Shown one piece after another: positions 53,614 through 62,416 of a DNA stretch of 64,000 bases; the stretch's first letter is position 1, and every line of letters begins with the position of its first letter. Source of the DNA: Paenibacillus pasadenensis (GTDB lineage Bacteria > Bacillota > Bacilli > Paenibacillales > Paenibacillaceae). Position numbers and translations under genes: made by a program. The DNA lies in NCBI RefSeq assembly GCF_023715725.1, contig NZ_JAMBOT010000003.1, forward strand, positions 248,001-312,000, written 5' to 3'. Under the pieces are notes generated by a model. That model ran no database searches, was not told the origin of the DNA, and saw nothing but the letters and a program-made list of their open reading frames with translations.

Positions 53614-55113
53614 CTAAAAGGTAGTTAGACCGAACCAATCCTGCAGCTGATACAAAATTCGTTTAAGCGGCTCTGTTTTTTCCTCATACGCAGTGTAATC
53701 CAGCGTATACTGAGCTCCGTCGTTGCTCCACAGCCGTTCAAAGTACGACTCCGCCTCCAGCTCGGTCCTGCTGCCCGCAGGAGCTTCAATACGAAGATTC
53801 GTCTCCAGGTTAAGATCGTCCAGATTACGGACGGTAAAATTAGCCGAGCCGTTATGTATGACCGCTCCATTCCCGCCAGCGATCAGCATAATCTTGGCAT
53901 GGTACTGCTCCTCGCCCGTATTGTACCAGCGAACGCTGATTTTACCCTCGGATTTTTTCAGCAGCTCCGCCGCTACAGGCCGATTGGGCACCCCGATTTT
54001 AGAGTTGCCGAACGCCGCCTCGTTGGGGTCCAAAATAAGCCGGACTCTCGCCCCTCGGCCTGAGGCGGCAAGCAGCTCGCGCATGACCGCCCGATCGGCA
54101 AGATAAAACATGCCCAGCCAAATCCGGTCGCCTGCCCCCGCAGCGCCCAAATCGCGCAAAATAAATTCGCGGATTTTCCCCTCCGTGAGCACTTGAACGC
54201 CAACCTGCGCTTCGGCAGCATCAGCTCCCGCACCGCTTTCCCCGCCCTCCTCCAATGGAGCAGGCCAATGCACGGGCAGCTTGATCGTCGAGCCTTGACC
54301 TGACATCGCCAGCGCAGCCTGCTCCGTGCGCAGCGCATCCCGAATAAGTCCCGGCGAACCGCTGACCGCATATCCGCTGTTGGAGTTATGGAAGCTTGCG
54401 TCATGGGCATTGGCGCTAGTTACAACAAGCGTCGTTTCCGTAATCAGCACCTTTCGGTGATTGGCCTTTGCGTTGAGCAGCTTGAGATAGGAGCGAACCG
54501 TCATGTCAGGCGCTTCGGACGCCATTTTATTCGGCAGCCAGCCCCGGCCCTCCTGGCCAAACCAGCGGGCGGTCAAGCGCCACGCAGCGGTGTACAGCGG
54601 ATTGGAATCCCGCAGCGGATCAACATCCGTAATGGAGACGGGGATTCCCGCTTGTTTTAACAGCTCCAGCTCCGGGTTGGGATGCGAGCCGTACGACGTA
54701 TTCACGTCGTCGGTAATAACGGTAACAGCCAGATCGGGGCGCTCTTTTTTTCGGGTGATCAATGCCTCGGTCAAGCTCCGGCTTAACGCCGGGAAGCTCT
54801 GTTCCTTATCGTAAAAACCGTTATACAGAAACATGTCCAGCACGATAAAACGCTCCGCTTCCCGAATGGCCTGCAGCATACGCGCAAACAGCCGCTGGTC
54901 GCTGACACGGCCCGCCGCGTCCGGATAGGTCAGATCGTTCAGCAGCTCCAGACCGGATTCCGGGATATGATGAATGGAGCCCGCATAGGAAACCCCTTTT
55001 GGAAGAGGTTTGTGCGTATTGTAAATCAATACGGAGCCATACAGAAGCAGAATCGCAATCAGAACGAGAATGCGCCTTGACGCCAGGTTGCGGATAAGTT
55101 TAAATCGGCTCAT
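53614..55113 (-). CDS. Membrane-anchored phospholipase D family protein
   Basis: A 499-residue protein with an N-terminal membrane anchor (RRILVLIAILLLYGSVLIY) and two PLD half-motifs. The first is HRKVLITETTLVVTSANAHD (HxK, lacking the usual D). The second is YHAKIMLIAGGNGAVIHNGSANFTVRNLDDLNLETN (HxK with GSxN). Phospholipase D and cardiolipin synthase-like enzymes work as such pairs. The absence of the Asp in both HxK motifs is seen in other family members. The ATG at 55113 is 9 bases after GAGG. It probably acts on lipids or phosphodiesters outside the membrane. Confidence 0.88.
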   Translation of the reverse strand: MSRFKLIRNLASRRILVLIAILLLYGSVLIYNTHKPLPKGVSYAGSIHHIPESGLELLNDLTYPDAAGRVSDQRLFARMLQAIREAERFIVLDMFLYNGFYDKEQSFPALSRSLTEALITRKKERPDLAVTVITDDVNTSYGSHPNPELELLKQAGIPVSITDVDPLRDSNPLYTAAWRLTARWFGQEGRGWLPNKMASEAPDMTVRSYLKLLNAKANHRKVLITETTLVVTSANAHDASFHNSNSGYAVSGSPGLIRDALRTEQAALAMSGQGSTIKLPVHWPAPLEEGGESGAGADAAEAQVGVQVLTEGKIREFILRDLGAAGAGDRIWLGMFYLADRAVMRELLAASGRGARVRLILDPNEAAFGNSKIGVPNRPVAAELLKKSEGKISVRWYNTGEEQYHAKIMLIAGGNGAVIHNGSANFTVRNLDDLNLETNLRIEAPAGSRTELEAESYFERLWSNDGAQYTLDYTAYEEKTEPLKRILYQLQDWFGLTTF

Positions 55114-55332
55114 GAGGGCAGCCTCTTTCTTCGGAGAGTTAGGTTCTTCTCCATGAGTACCGCGTAACGGCGGCTTTTGAAACAAAGGATTGAGATAGAA
55201 ACAACATTGTGCTCTACTTCATGGAGGACGCAATCTGCTGCCGGCTGTTAAAATAAAAAGATAAACAAGTCCATATAAACTGCTCAAACATGCGGACATC
55301 ACTGAGCTCTCAACCAGAAAGGCTGTGCATTT

Positions 55333-56001
55333 ATGAAGGAGATTCATGAGCAACCGATTCAAAAAGCTGTTCTGCAAGCCGCCGAAGCGTATGCCAAAGC
55401 CGAGCTGGGGGCGGATACAAGCGGGCATGACTGGTGGCATGTGCACCGAGTCGCCGCCATGTCCGAGCGGCTGGCGCGAGAGGAAGAAGCCGACGCACCG
55501 CTATGCGTGCTGGCTGCACTGCTTCACGATGTCGCCGATGAAAAGCTGAATGAGTCTAAGGAAGCCGGCATGCTCAAGGTATCCGCCTGGCTGGACGGCC
55601 AGCCTGTAAGCCGGGAGCAGCGCTCCCATGTGCTGGAGATCATCGCAACCATGTCCTATAACGGCGGAAGCAATTCCCCTATGGCAACTCTGGAAGGAAA
55701 AGTCGTGCAGGATGCCGACCGGCTGGACGCCATAGGCGCCATATCCATTGCGCGGGCTTTTGTCTATTCCGGCCATACCGGACGCCCGATGCACGATCCC
55801 GCGCTGCCGCCGCGAGAGCAAATGACCCCGGACGAGTATCGGAAGCGGGGCGGCACCGCAATCAATCACTTTTATGAAAAGCTGCTTAAGCTGAAGGATC
55901 GGATCAACACCCCCTCCGCCAAGCGGATCGCAGAGCAGCGCCACGCTTATATGGAGCAGTATTTGGAGCAGTTCTACATGGAGTGGGATGGCACGCGTTA
56001 A
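55333..56001 (+). CDS. HD domain phosphohydrolase (YpgQ-like)
   Basis: A 222-residue HD hydrolase with metal residues in GHDWWHVHRVA, ALLHDVADEK and VVQDADRLDAIGA, the H...HD...D order of the family. The B. subtilis homologue type YpgQ cleaves nucleoside triphosphates with metals; whether this one does is not shown. It stands alone and ends at a hairpin terminator. Confidence 0.92.
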   Translation: MKEIHEQPIQKAVLQAAEAYAKAELGADTSGHDWWHVHRVAAMSERLAREEEADAPLCVLAALLHDVADEKLNESKEAGMLKVSAWLDGQPVSREQRSHVLEIIATMSYNGGSNSPMATLEGKVVQDADRLDAIGAISIARAFVYSGHTGRPMHDPALPPREQMTPDEYRKRGGTAINHFYEKLLKLKDRINTPSAKRIAEQRHAYMEQYLEQFYMEWDGTR

Positions 56002-56014
56002 GCTTTGTTCAAAA

Positions 56015-56060
56015 AAATCAGGACCTCTCCAGCCTGCTGCCGGGAAGGTCCTGATTTCTT
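56015..56060 (+). terminator. Terminator of the HD hydrolase gene
   Basis: AAATCAGGACCT pairs with AGGTCCTGATTT, followed by CTTC. The A-run on the left side would also serve the converging DUF3500 gene. Confidence 0.8.
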
Positions 56061-56066
56061 CATGGA

Positions 56067-57251
56067 TTAAAAAAAACAGCCCCCGTAATCCGCTTTGCGG
56101 TCCCGCCAGATGGAATGAACATGGCCTTGGCCAGGAATGGACTCCGGCTTCAGCGTGATCGTCTCCAGCCAAAGGCGCGGTCCGTCGATGCGCACATAGG
56201 AGCCCGGCACGTTCTCATCGGTCGACCCGGACCAGGCGATATAAGTGCGTTTAAGCGCCTCCGGATCAAAATACGCCGCCAGCAGCGCTTCCGCTTCCGC
56301 AGGCTCTGCCGTGCGAACCCATGCCGATACGGCTGCCCTTACCCGCTGCTTCTGCTGTTCGCCAAGATGGGAATACGGAATTCCCTCCGCTTCCGGAAAA
56401 TGTCCGTCCTTGCCCGGCCCAAGCAGCACGTCGGCGTAGCTGTCCGCCAGCTTTGCCGCAGCCAATTCATCCGGCGGCAAGGAACGCAGCATGGTGTACA
56501 TCGCATCCAGCCTCGGCTCCATCACAGCCCATTCGCGTCCTCCCGCCACAAACTTGCGGGGATCAATGCCAAGAAACATCGGCGTCGCTCCGATTTCTCT
56601 CGTCTGAAACGTGTGGTTGAACGCCAGATGATGGCCGCTCAGCTGCAGCATCCAAGGCTCGCGGCTGCTAGGATCTCCGAGAAATTCAATATAGTACAGC
56701 TTTGAGCTCCATCGCGGACTGTTCCCAACCAAGGTTGACTCGGCATCGTCCGCGAGCATAATGCCGCGCATCGCATTATAGCCTTCCGGGCCAAAAGCTT
56801 CGCGCGTTAGCGCTTTGAATGCCTCCAGCCCGCCTTCACTCAGCTCGCCGAGCGGCAAGCCGTTGCGGGGGACCTCGTCCACCGGGCGATTGCTCCAGCT
56901 CACCGCGTTTTTGGCGGTAAACGGAAAACGCAGCCGCTCCCGCTGATCCGGCGTCAGCTCCGCTTCAAATGCAAGCGCCAGGCAGACGACGCGAGGCGCT
57001 TCTTCCTCCGCTGCAGCCGGTTTGTCCGGGCATCTGGCCTCGGCGGAAAGAGCGATTGGACGGAGCAGCGCTTGGCTCACCAGATTGGCTGCTTTTGCGG
57101 AATCCTTTCCTGCTTCCGAACGCATAGGCTTGATTTGGCCCGGCTGCTCCAGTACGTTTATGCCCGCTTCGGCGCCTGCTGCTGATGCGGCCCCGGACAG
57201 GGCTAATGCCGATACGACGGCAAGCAGCACCCGCCTTTTTCCAGCTTTCAC
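56067..57251 (-). CDS. Secreted DUF3500 protein
   Basis: A 394-residue protein with a signal peptide (KRRVLLAVVSALALSGAASAAGAEA). The DUF3500 signature is YYIEFLGDPSSREPWMLQLSGHHLAFNHTF, with the later EPRLDAMYTMLRSL and TYIAWSGSTDENVPGSYVRIDGPRLWLE and a C-terminal HVHSIWRDRKADYGG. The family is widespread and of unknown function. The start is a GTG after AGGAGG at 57251. Confidence 0.85.
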   Translation of the reverse strand: MKAGKRRVLLAVVSALALSGAASAAGAEAGINVLEQPGQIKPMRSEAGKDSAKAANLVSQALLRPIALSAEARCPDKPAAAEEEAPRVVCLALAFEAELTPDQRERLRFPFTAKNAVSWSNRPVDEVPRNGLPLGELSEGGLEAFKALTREAFGPEGYNAMRGIMLADDAESTLVGNSPRWSSKLYYIEFLGDPSSREPWMLQLSGHHLAFNHTFQTREIGATPMFLGIDPRKFVAGGREWAVMEPRLDAMYTMLRSLPPDELAAAKLADSYADVLLGPGKDGHFPEAEGIPYSHLGEQQKQRVRAAVSAWVRTAEPAEAEALLAAYFDPEALKRTYIAWSGSTDENVPGSYVRIDGPRLWLETITLKPESIPGQGHVHSIWRDRKADYGGCFF

Positions 57252-57410
57252 GTTAAAACCTCCTTGATCGGTAACACAACTGCGTTAGCTTTCCCGCTCG
57301 TGCGGCTCCTATCCGTCCATGACTGGCGATATGCAGGAAATAATGGAAAAAAGCCAGCTGGTTGGCTGGCTTTAACGTGTATGCTTTTTCTCCCTCTGAA
57401 GCTCACTACA

Positions 57411-58232
57411 CTATTGACCGCTATAGGAGTAAACCGGATAAGAGGCTGAAGGTCCCCAACGGTTAGCTGCCGTACCGCCGCAGCCGGGGCAAGACGGACT
57501 CGTATAAGCCGCGCTTGCCGGAGCAAATCCACTGTAAGCATAGGCAGGGCTCCAAGCCCCTGTACCAGCAGTCGGCTGCTGGTACATGTACCCTTGCTGC
57601 ATACCGCCGCCGCCCCAATTGGCTGGCGCCTGCGCCGGTTGAGGAATAGCGCTGTATCCGGCAGCGTAAACCGGTGCTGCTTGGTAGACAGGCGCGGCCG
57701 TTTCACAGCCGGGAGGCGGACCAAATATGACCGACTGCTGAATCGGGGCAACCGCTTTGGCGTACGCGTCCCCATCCGCACAATAGGCCAGCTCCATGAT
57801 TTCTTTCGGCGTAAACCGTAAAAAGTCGGAGCCGAGCACGATATCCGGCGTTGGGACATCAAACACGGTCAAAAAATGAGTATGGTCGCATGTAGAGACG
57901 ATCCAGTGAAACCAGCCCTCGGGAAACATCGACACTTCTCCGGGGCCGATCCGGTAGGTCATCAGCTTTTGAGAAAAGGGATTAAATACGGTCGTCACTA
58001 CTTCTCCGCTCAGTACAATAACAAGCTCCGTTGCATTGGTATGCCAATGCGGTTGTACAATGACGTCCTTGCTCATGCGCACATTAAAAAATCCGGTTTT
58101 AACCGGCGGCAGCTGCTCTCCGAACAGCTGAGTAATGTAATTTTGCGGATCGCGCTCATATGTGACGGTTTTGTTTGAATCCGCACTCAGCATTAAGGAA
58201 GGAGATTGCAGCAGCTTTGCGTATTTTTCCAT
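57411..58232 (-). CDS. Cupin protein with Tyr/Pro/Gly-rich C-terminal tail
   Basis: The first 150 residues form a cupin of the germin/oxalate-decarboxylase shape, with HWHTNATELVIVLSGEV supplying His and Glu metal ligands and MFPEGWFHWIVSTCDHTHFLTVFD the second part. From about residue 165 the protein turns into a low-complexity tail (AAPVYAAGYSAIPQPAQAP, GGGGMQQGYMYQQP, SPSCPGCGG) like those of spore-coat or crust proteins. The ATG at 58232 is the first with a GGAGG, though 12 bases away. It is divergent from a DUF1540 gene, also sporulation-linked. A coat role is inferred. Confidence 0.8.
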   Translation of the reverse strand: MEKYAKLLQSPSLMLSADSNKTVTYERDPQNYITQLFGEQLPPVKTGFFNVRMSKDVIVQPHWHTNATELVIVLSGEVVTTVFNPFSQKLMTYRIGPGEVSMFPEGWFHWIVSTCDHTHFLTVFDVPTPDIVLGSDFLRFTPKEIMELAYCADGDAYAKAVAPIQQSVIFGPPPGCETAAPVYQAAPVYAAGYSAIPQPAQAPANWGGGGMQQGYMYQQPTAGTGAWSPAYAYSGFAPASAAYTSPSCPGCGGTAANRWGPSASYPVYSYSGQ

Positions 58233-58388
58233 GCTTTTCGACGGCCTCCACTCTGGGTTCAAGTCTAGGTTAGCCTATGCACCCATTGCAGAATCGGCTC
58301 CAAACCGGACAAATAGATTCGAAGCGGCCGATTTGAGGTATAAAAAGATATCGCATTCGACCATGCTAAAGCCAAGGAGGTGAGACTC

Positions 58389-58541
58389 ATGGCAAAAGAC
58401 GTTCTTTGCGAGGTTAATTCGTGCAAACATTGGGCTGCCGGCAATAAATGCAATGCATCTTCCATTTATGTGGTGAGCCGCAGCAACAAAGCAAGCAATT
58501 CCGAAGAAACCGACTGCAAAACATTCGAACCTAAAGTGTGA
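58389..58541 (+). CDS. DUF1540 small cysteine protein
   Basis: A 50-residue protein beginning MAKDVLCEVNSCKHWAAGNK. The four cysteines are spaced C-x4-C-x8-C-x19-C, the pattern of the DUF1540 family, which is found mainly in spore formers. The ATG follows AAGGAGGTGAGACTC. A CATGCTA element 20 bases upstream with a GGTATA before it is a possible forespore promoter, but its spacing is long. The function is unknown. Confidence 0.88.
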   Translation: MAKDVLCEVNSCKHWAAGNKCNASSIYVVSRSNKASNSEETDCKTFEPKV

Positions 58542-58598
58542 TTTACCGGGAGGCGGCCGTGCCAGCGGCTGCCTTTCTGCTTATATATTAACCAATAA

Positions 58599-58613
58599 TG
58601 ATTATTATTATCA
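58599..58613. promoter_or_regulatory. Fur-like box in a convergent intergenic gap
   Basis: TGATTATTATTATCA differs at one base from the 7-1-7 Fur consensus TGATAATnATTATCA. It lies between the 3' ends of the DUF1540 and VOC genes, where no start codon is near. Confidence 0.5.
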
Positions 58614-58621
58614 GTAAACGC

Positions 58622-58657
58622 AAAAAAAATATGGAGCGGTTGTTAGAACCGCCCCAT
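58622..58657 (-). terminator. Terminator of the VOC gene
   Basis: The minus strand reads GGGGCGGTT-CTAAC-AACCGCTCC, followed by ATATTTTTTTT. Confidence 0.85.
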
Positions 58658-58659
58658 TA

Positions 58660-59130
58660 TTATATACCGTCAAATGCCCGTTGCAGCTCATGAATGTCCA
58701 GCTTGCGCATTGTCAGCAGTGCTGCAACCGCCCGGCCCGCCTTAATCCTATCCTCGGCATCCAATAAACGCTCCAGACCAGGCGGGATGATCTGCCAGGA
58801 AAGACCGAAGCGGTCCGTCAGCCAGCCGCAGCGGCTCTCCTCGCCGCCTTCCGTTAAGCGGGCCCAAAGCTCGTCGACCTGCTCCTGGCTATCGCAGGAC
58901 ACTGATATAGAGGCAGCCGGAGTCAGCTGATAATGCGGCCCGCCGTTAAGCGCCTGATAGGTCTGTCCGCCAAGCTCGAACTGAATGAGCTTGACCGTGC
59001 CTGCAGGAGCGGGGCCGCCTTCGCCATAACGGCTCACATGCAGAACTTTTGCTCCCGGAATGAGTGTCCTATAAAAATCTACCGCTTCCTCGGCTTGAGT
59101 GTCGAACCAAAAACAGGTTTGCACGTTCAT
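58660..59130 (-). CDS. VOC family protein (PhnB-like)
   Basis: A 156-residue glyoxalase-fold protein of the PhnB/3-demethylubiquinone methyltransferase-like type: FWFDTQAEEAVDFYRTLIPGAKVLHVSRYGEG, LIQFELGGQTYQALNGGP, and RCGWLTDRFGLSWQIIPP. No function is established for the group. AGGGGGAGTACA precedes the ATG. The MFS gene ends 35 bases upstream on the same strand, so the two could be one operon. Confidence 0.88.
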   Translation of the reverse strand: MNVQTCFWFDTQAEEAVDFYRTLIPGAKVLHVSRYGEGGPAPAGTVKLIQFELGGQTYQALNGGPHYQLTPAASISVSCDSQEQVDELWARLTEGGEESRCGWLTDRFGLSWQIIPPGLERLLDAEDRIKAGRAVAALLTMRKLDIHELQRAFDGI

Positions 59131-59165
59131 TGTACTCCCCCTTGAATTTGAGTTGAGATCAACGA

Positions 59166-60425
59166 TTAAGCCTGACCCGGCTCCGCCGCCCCGGACGTCA
59201 CGTTGTCTTGCGGCTTGCCAGCCTCAAGCAGCCCCCGGTTGCGCGAGAATAACAGCCCGATGATAAAGATCAAAATTCCGCTTCCGAGCATTAGCCATTC
59301 GATGTCGATCCGGTCCGCCAGCGGACCGAACAGCAGCATGCCAAGCGGCATCATGGAGCTGGAGATCATGCCCATAATGCCGAATACTCTGCCGTGGAAC
59401 GCCGGATCGACCTTCTGCTGGAGCAGTACGGTCGCTGGCGTATTGAATAATGGCATCGACACGCCGACGATTCCCATCAATGCGGCGTAGACCCAGAAAT
59501 TAGGAACGATACCCATGAGGGCCGTAACGACTCCGCTTAACGCAAAGCCGAGCCCCATCGTATGCACCTTGTTCGGAAAACCCTGCCAGGAGGCGATGAG
59601 AATGCCGCCAATCATCATGCCTACGGAAAAGGTGAGCTCAATTGCCGTCAGCCTCCACACATCGGGCCCGAAGCTTCTCGTTACCTGAAGCGGACTGAGG
59701 AACGCCGCTGGCGCGATGAAAATCATGAACAGCGCCATATAAATAAACAGCGGCTTTAAAAAAGTGTGGGCGCGAATGTACCGGATGCCGTCCTTCAGGT
59801 TGTCTAAGTACCCGGTTTCCTGCGTCTGCGCCGAGCTTGCATGCGCCTCAACCTTGAGGAACAGCAGCAGCGTCAGAACCGCGGCGGCAGCGGTCACAAC
59901 GTCAATAAAAAAGATGGCATGCAGCGGAGCGTAAGTAATCAAAGCCGCACTGGCGACAGGAGCCGCAAACATAATAAGCGCCTGGATCGTACCGTTAACG
60001 CCGTTCACCCGCGTCAGCTGATCCTCCGGCACAATCTGCGGAATAAACGCTCCGACCGCAGGCGTCTGCACGCCAGTCCCGAGAGCGCGAATCGCCGACA
60101 TAAGAAACAGCATCCACAGCTCTTGGTAGCCCGCCATAAACAGCAGCGCCATAATTAGCGTCGTTACCGCGATCAAGCTGTCAGAAAGAATAATAAGAAG
60201 CTTGCGGTTGTAGCGGTCGGCCCATACCCCGGCAAAGGGCGATAGAAAAAAGGTCGGCACAAAGCCGCAAAGAATCGAAATCGTCATCATTACGCCCGAC
60301 TGCGTGCTCAGCGTAATATGCCACATGATGGCATATTGCACCAAGGCCGAGCCGAATAATGAGAGCGTCTGGCCGCTTAGAAAAAGCGTAATATTACGCT
60401 TCCAAGCCAGCTTCGTACCATTCAT
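59166..60425 (-). CDS. MFS transporter (MefA/macrolide-efflux-like)
   Basis: A 419-residue transporter with 12 helices of the DHA3/MefA-like group (FLSGQTLSLFGSALVQYAIMWHITLSTQSG, FAGVWADRYNRKLLIILSDSLIAV, TGVQTPAVGAFIPQIVPEDQLTRVNGVNGTIQ, LQQKVDPAFHGRVFGIMGMISSSMMPLGMLLFG). This group includes drug and macrolide exporters, but the substrate is unknown here. AGGGGGAAATC precedes the ATG. Confidence 0.9.
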   Translation of the reverse strand: MNGTKLAWKRNITLFLSGQTLSLFGSALVQYAIMWHITLSTQSGVMMTISILCGFVPTFFLSPFAGVWADRYNRKLLIILSDSLIAVTTLIMALLFMAGYQELWMLFLMSAIRALGTGVQTPAVGAFIPQIVPEDQLTRVNGVNGTIQALIMFAAPVASAALITYAPLHAIFFIDVVTAAAAVLTLLLFLKVEAHASSAQTQETGYLDNLKDGIRYIRAHTFLKPLFIYMALFMIFIAPAAFLSPLQVTRSFGPDVWRLTAIELTFSVGMMIGGILIASWQGFPNKVHTMGLGFALSGVVTALMGIVPNFWVYAALMGIVGVSMPLFNTPATVLLQQKVDPAFHGRVFGIMGMISSSMMPLGMLLFGPLADRIDIEWLMLGSGILIFIIGLLFSRNRGLLEAGKPQDNVTSGAAEPGQA

Positions 60426-60583
60426 AACGTTGATTTCCCCCTAATCGCTGCAAATCGGTCTAATTCGCCTTTAGTATAGCATAGCCCGATTCGCCTGGTT
60501 TCTTACGAATGACTCTGCTTCAGAAGAATTACGGCCGTCCCAAAAGAAGATAGGCAGCGCAGGATCATTCGGCACCCGACTCC

Positions 60584-61477
60584 CTAACGCCCTCCGTCAT
60601 CAAGCGCCAGCATGTTCATCCACGCCGTCAGCAGCGGCAGCACGGCTGGAGGCTGCATCGCGTTTGTATGATCCATGCCGTTGCCGGACAAAATCTCCAC
60701 CTTCCATCCCAGCTCCTCCAGCCGCCGTTTATGCTTGCTCAACCTCCCGATGATATCTACCGTCACTCCGCCAAAGCTTTCTCCGTACTCGATCGTATCC
60801 CGCTCGCCAGCAAAAACAAACCTCGGCAGTGGAAGCAGCTTATGCTGTATGCTGCGGTCGTCAAACTCGGCCAGGCTGCGGTACATCGTTGCAAACTGAA
60901 ACGCAACCGCCGGATCCATCGTCACCGAAACGGAGCTCCAGTCGGTTTCCTCCGGCCCCTCCGGCCAATATTCCTCAGCTTGAGAACTTGACCCCTCTGC
61001 TTGAGCTTTGGATTGCAAATAAGTATGCTCCGTTACGGCGAGCATTTCTTTATAAGGGCCGCCGTAAGGCGGAAAACCTCCCATGACGAGACTTTCCAAA
61101 CGGTCCGTTCGGATCGCCAGCTGCAGCCCGGCAAGCGCGAGCCAGGAATAACCGTAATAGCTGAAGCTTTTTACATGCATCGCATCGGCAATGGTCAGGA
61201 AGTCGTCGGCCAGGATGTCCGGGGTAAGCCCTTCCGGCTTCGGATGATGGAATATATGCCCTTCATAGTCAAAAGAAAGTACGCCAGCTTCACATTCCAA
61301 GCCTTCTACCAAACGCAGGCCTGCCTCAGGATCGACGCCCCACTGCTTCAAGACTTCGGCTTCTTCGCCGTATACCGGAGCTTTTACACCCGGAAGCAGG
61401 ATGACCTTTCCGCCTGATGCACCCGTTAAGCTGACCTCAATTTCCGATCCGTCGCCAAGCAGAACCCGTTTTTGCAT
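60584..61477 (-). CDS. Alpha/beta hydrolase
   Basis: A 297-residue alpha/beta hydrolase. The oxyanion region is KVILLPGVKAPVYG, the nucleophile elbow is YYGYSWLALAG (G-x-S-x-x, lacking the second Gly) and the catalytic His is in GNGMDHTNAM. The ATG at 61477 follows GAGGAGTG. It may be a haloalkane or carboxylesterase type, or a family member with low activity. It is divergent from the double-HTH MerR gene. Confidence 0.8.
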   Translation of the reverse strand: MQKRVLLGDGSEIEVSLTGASGGKVILLPGVKAPVYGEEAEVLKQWGVDPEAGLRLVEGLECEAGVLSFDYEGHIFHHPKPEGLTPDILADDFLTIADAMHVKSFSYYGYSWLALAGLQLAIRTDRLESLVMGGFPPYGGPYKEMLAVTEHTYLQSKAQAEGSSSQAEEYWPEGPEETDWSSVSVTMDPAVAFQFATMYRSLAEFDDRSIQHKLLPLPRFVFAGERDTIEYGESFGGVTVDIIGRLSKHKRRLEELGWKVEILSGNGMDHTNAMQPPAVLPLLTAWMNMLALDDGGR

Positions 61478-61640
61478 CCCTATCACTCCTCTTTTACTTC
61501 GTACGATAAGCGTACAACATTCATGCAATCTTTCGGATTGTTGCTCCACATCGCTTGAAAGTTAAGTCTTTACACGTTTTAATATTGTTGATGCAGTTGA
61601 AGGTTTGAATTTAATCTTTTGAAAAGCGGAGGAGGCGGAG

Positions 61641-62348
61641 ATGCAAGAGACTGGATTTACCCCAAAGAGGCTAGCCGAGCAGCTTGGCGTCAGCACAACG
61701 ACCTTACGAAGATATGAAGAGCTGGGATTAATCCCGGATGTGCCTCGGACGGACAGCCGGCGAAGACTCTATACCGGGCCTCACTTTCTCGCCTTCACCG
61801 CTATTCGCAAGCTGTTAAAGGGGTACGGCGTTCCGGTTGTGTATGAAGCAATGCAGCTTCAAAAGGCGGGACGGACCGTGGAGGCGCTCTGGCTGTTTAA
61901 CCGGGAGCAATTCAACATGCAAGAGGAAAAACGGCGTGTCGAAGAGATGCTGATGATGATTCGAAAGTCCGACTTTTCTCTTTTCGGGAATGTTACAATC
62001 AAGGACAGCATGACGATCGGGGAGGTTGCGGAGCTGGCCGGCGTCAACCCGTCCGCTATCCGGTTTTGGGAGCAGGAGGGCTTGTTCCAGTCAAAACGCA
62101 ACGAGGATAACGGCTATCGCCTGTACACACAGGCGGAGCTTAGAAGCATTATCGTCATCAGCAGCCTGCGCAAGACGGTTTATTTTATCGATCATATGAA
62201 GCAGCTCCTGCATGATTTGGACAACCGCAGCTTTGCCAAGGTGGAACGTTCATTCCGGCTCGCTTTGCAAAAGCTGGACGAGCAGCTGATGCTGCAGTGC
62301 CAAGGCATTGCCGCCTTTATGGCCTATACGGCTGCCGGGGAACCTTAA
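61641..62348 (+). CDS. MerR family regulator with two helix-turn-helix domains
   Basis: The 235-residue protein contains two MerR-type DNA-binding modules. The first is at residues 5-60 (TPKRLAEQLGVSTTTLRRYEELGLIPD...RRLYT), the second at 124-180 (TIGEVAELAGVNPSAIRFWEQEGLFQSKR...YRLYT). Each is followed by a helical stretch. Normal MerR proteins have one and act as dimers, so this may bind as a pseudo-dimer or to two sites. It is divergent from the alpha/beta hydrolase, a possible target. No metal-binding cysteines are seen. Confidence 0.9.
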   Translation: MQETGFTPKRLAEQLGVSTTTLRRYEELGLIPDVPRTDSRRRLYTGPHFLAFTAIRKLLKGYGVPVVYEAMQLQKAGRTVEALWLFNREQFNMQEEKRRVEEMLMMIRKSDFSLFGNVTIKDSMTIGEVAELAGVNPSAIRFWEQEGLFQSKRNEDNGYRLYTQAELRSIIVISSLRKTVYFIDHMKQLLHDLDNRSFAKVERSFRLALQKLDEQLMLQCQGIAAFMAYTAAGEP

Positions 62349-62375
62349 AAAAACCGGTTGCCCATGGGCAACCGG
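62347..62375 (-). terminator. Minus-strand terminator past the Crp/Fnr-type gene
   Basis: The palindrome CCGGTTGCCCATGGGCAACC-GG (62354-62375) is flanked by seven A bases on the left only, so it is a strong terminator for leftward transcripts. The only leftward gene upstream is hmp, whose transcript would then cover the whole Crp/Fnr-type gene in antisense. Confidence 0.8.
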
Positions 62376-62416
62376 CAAAACCAATTCTAGCAGAGGAACG
62401 AAAGGAGCCGACAGTC

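Noticed and set aside
57268..57285. A single CTGCGTTAG resembling part of the repeat unit at 6931-7115
   Set aside because: Only 9 bases match and the rest of the unit is absent.
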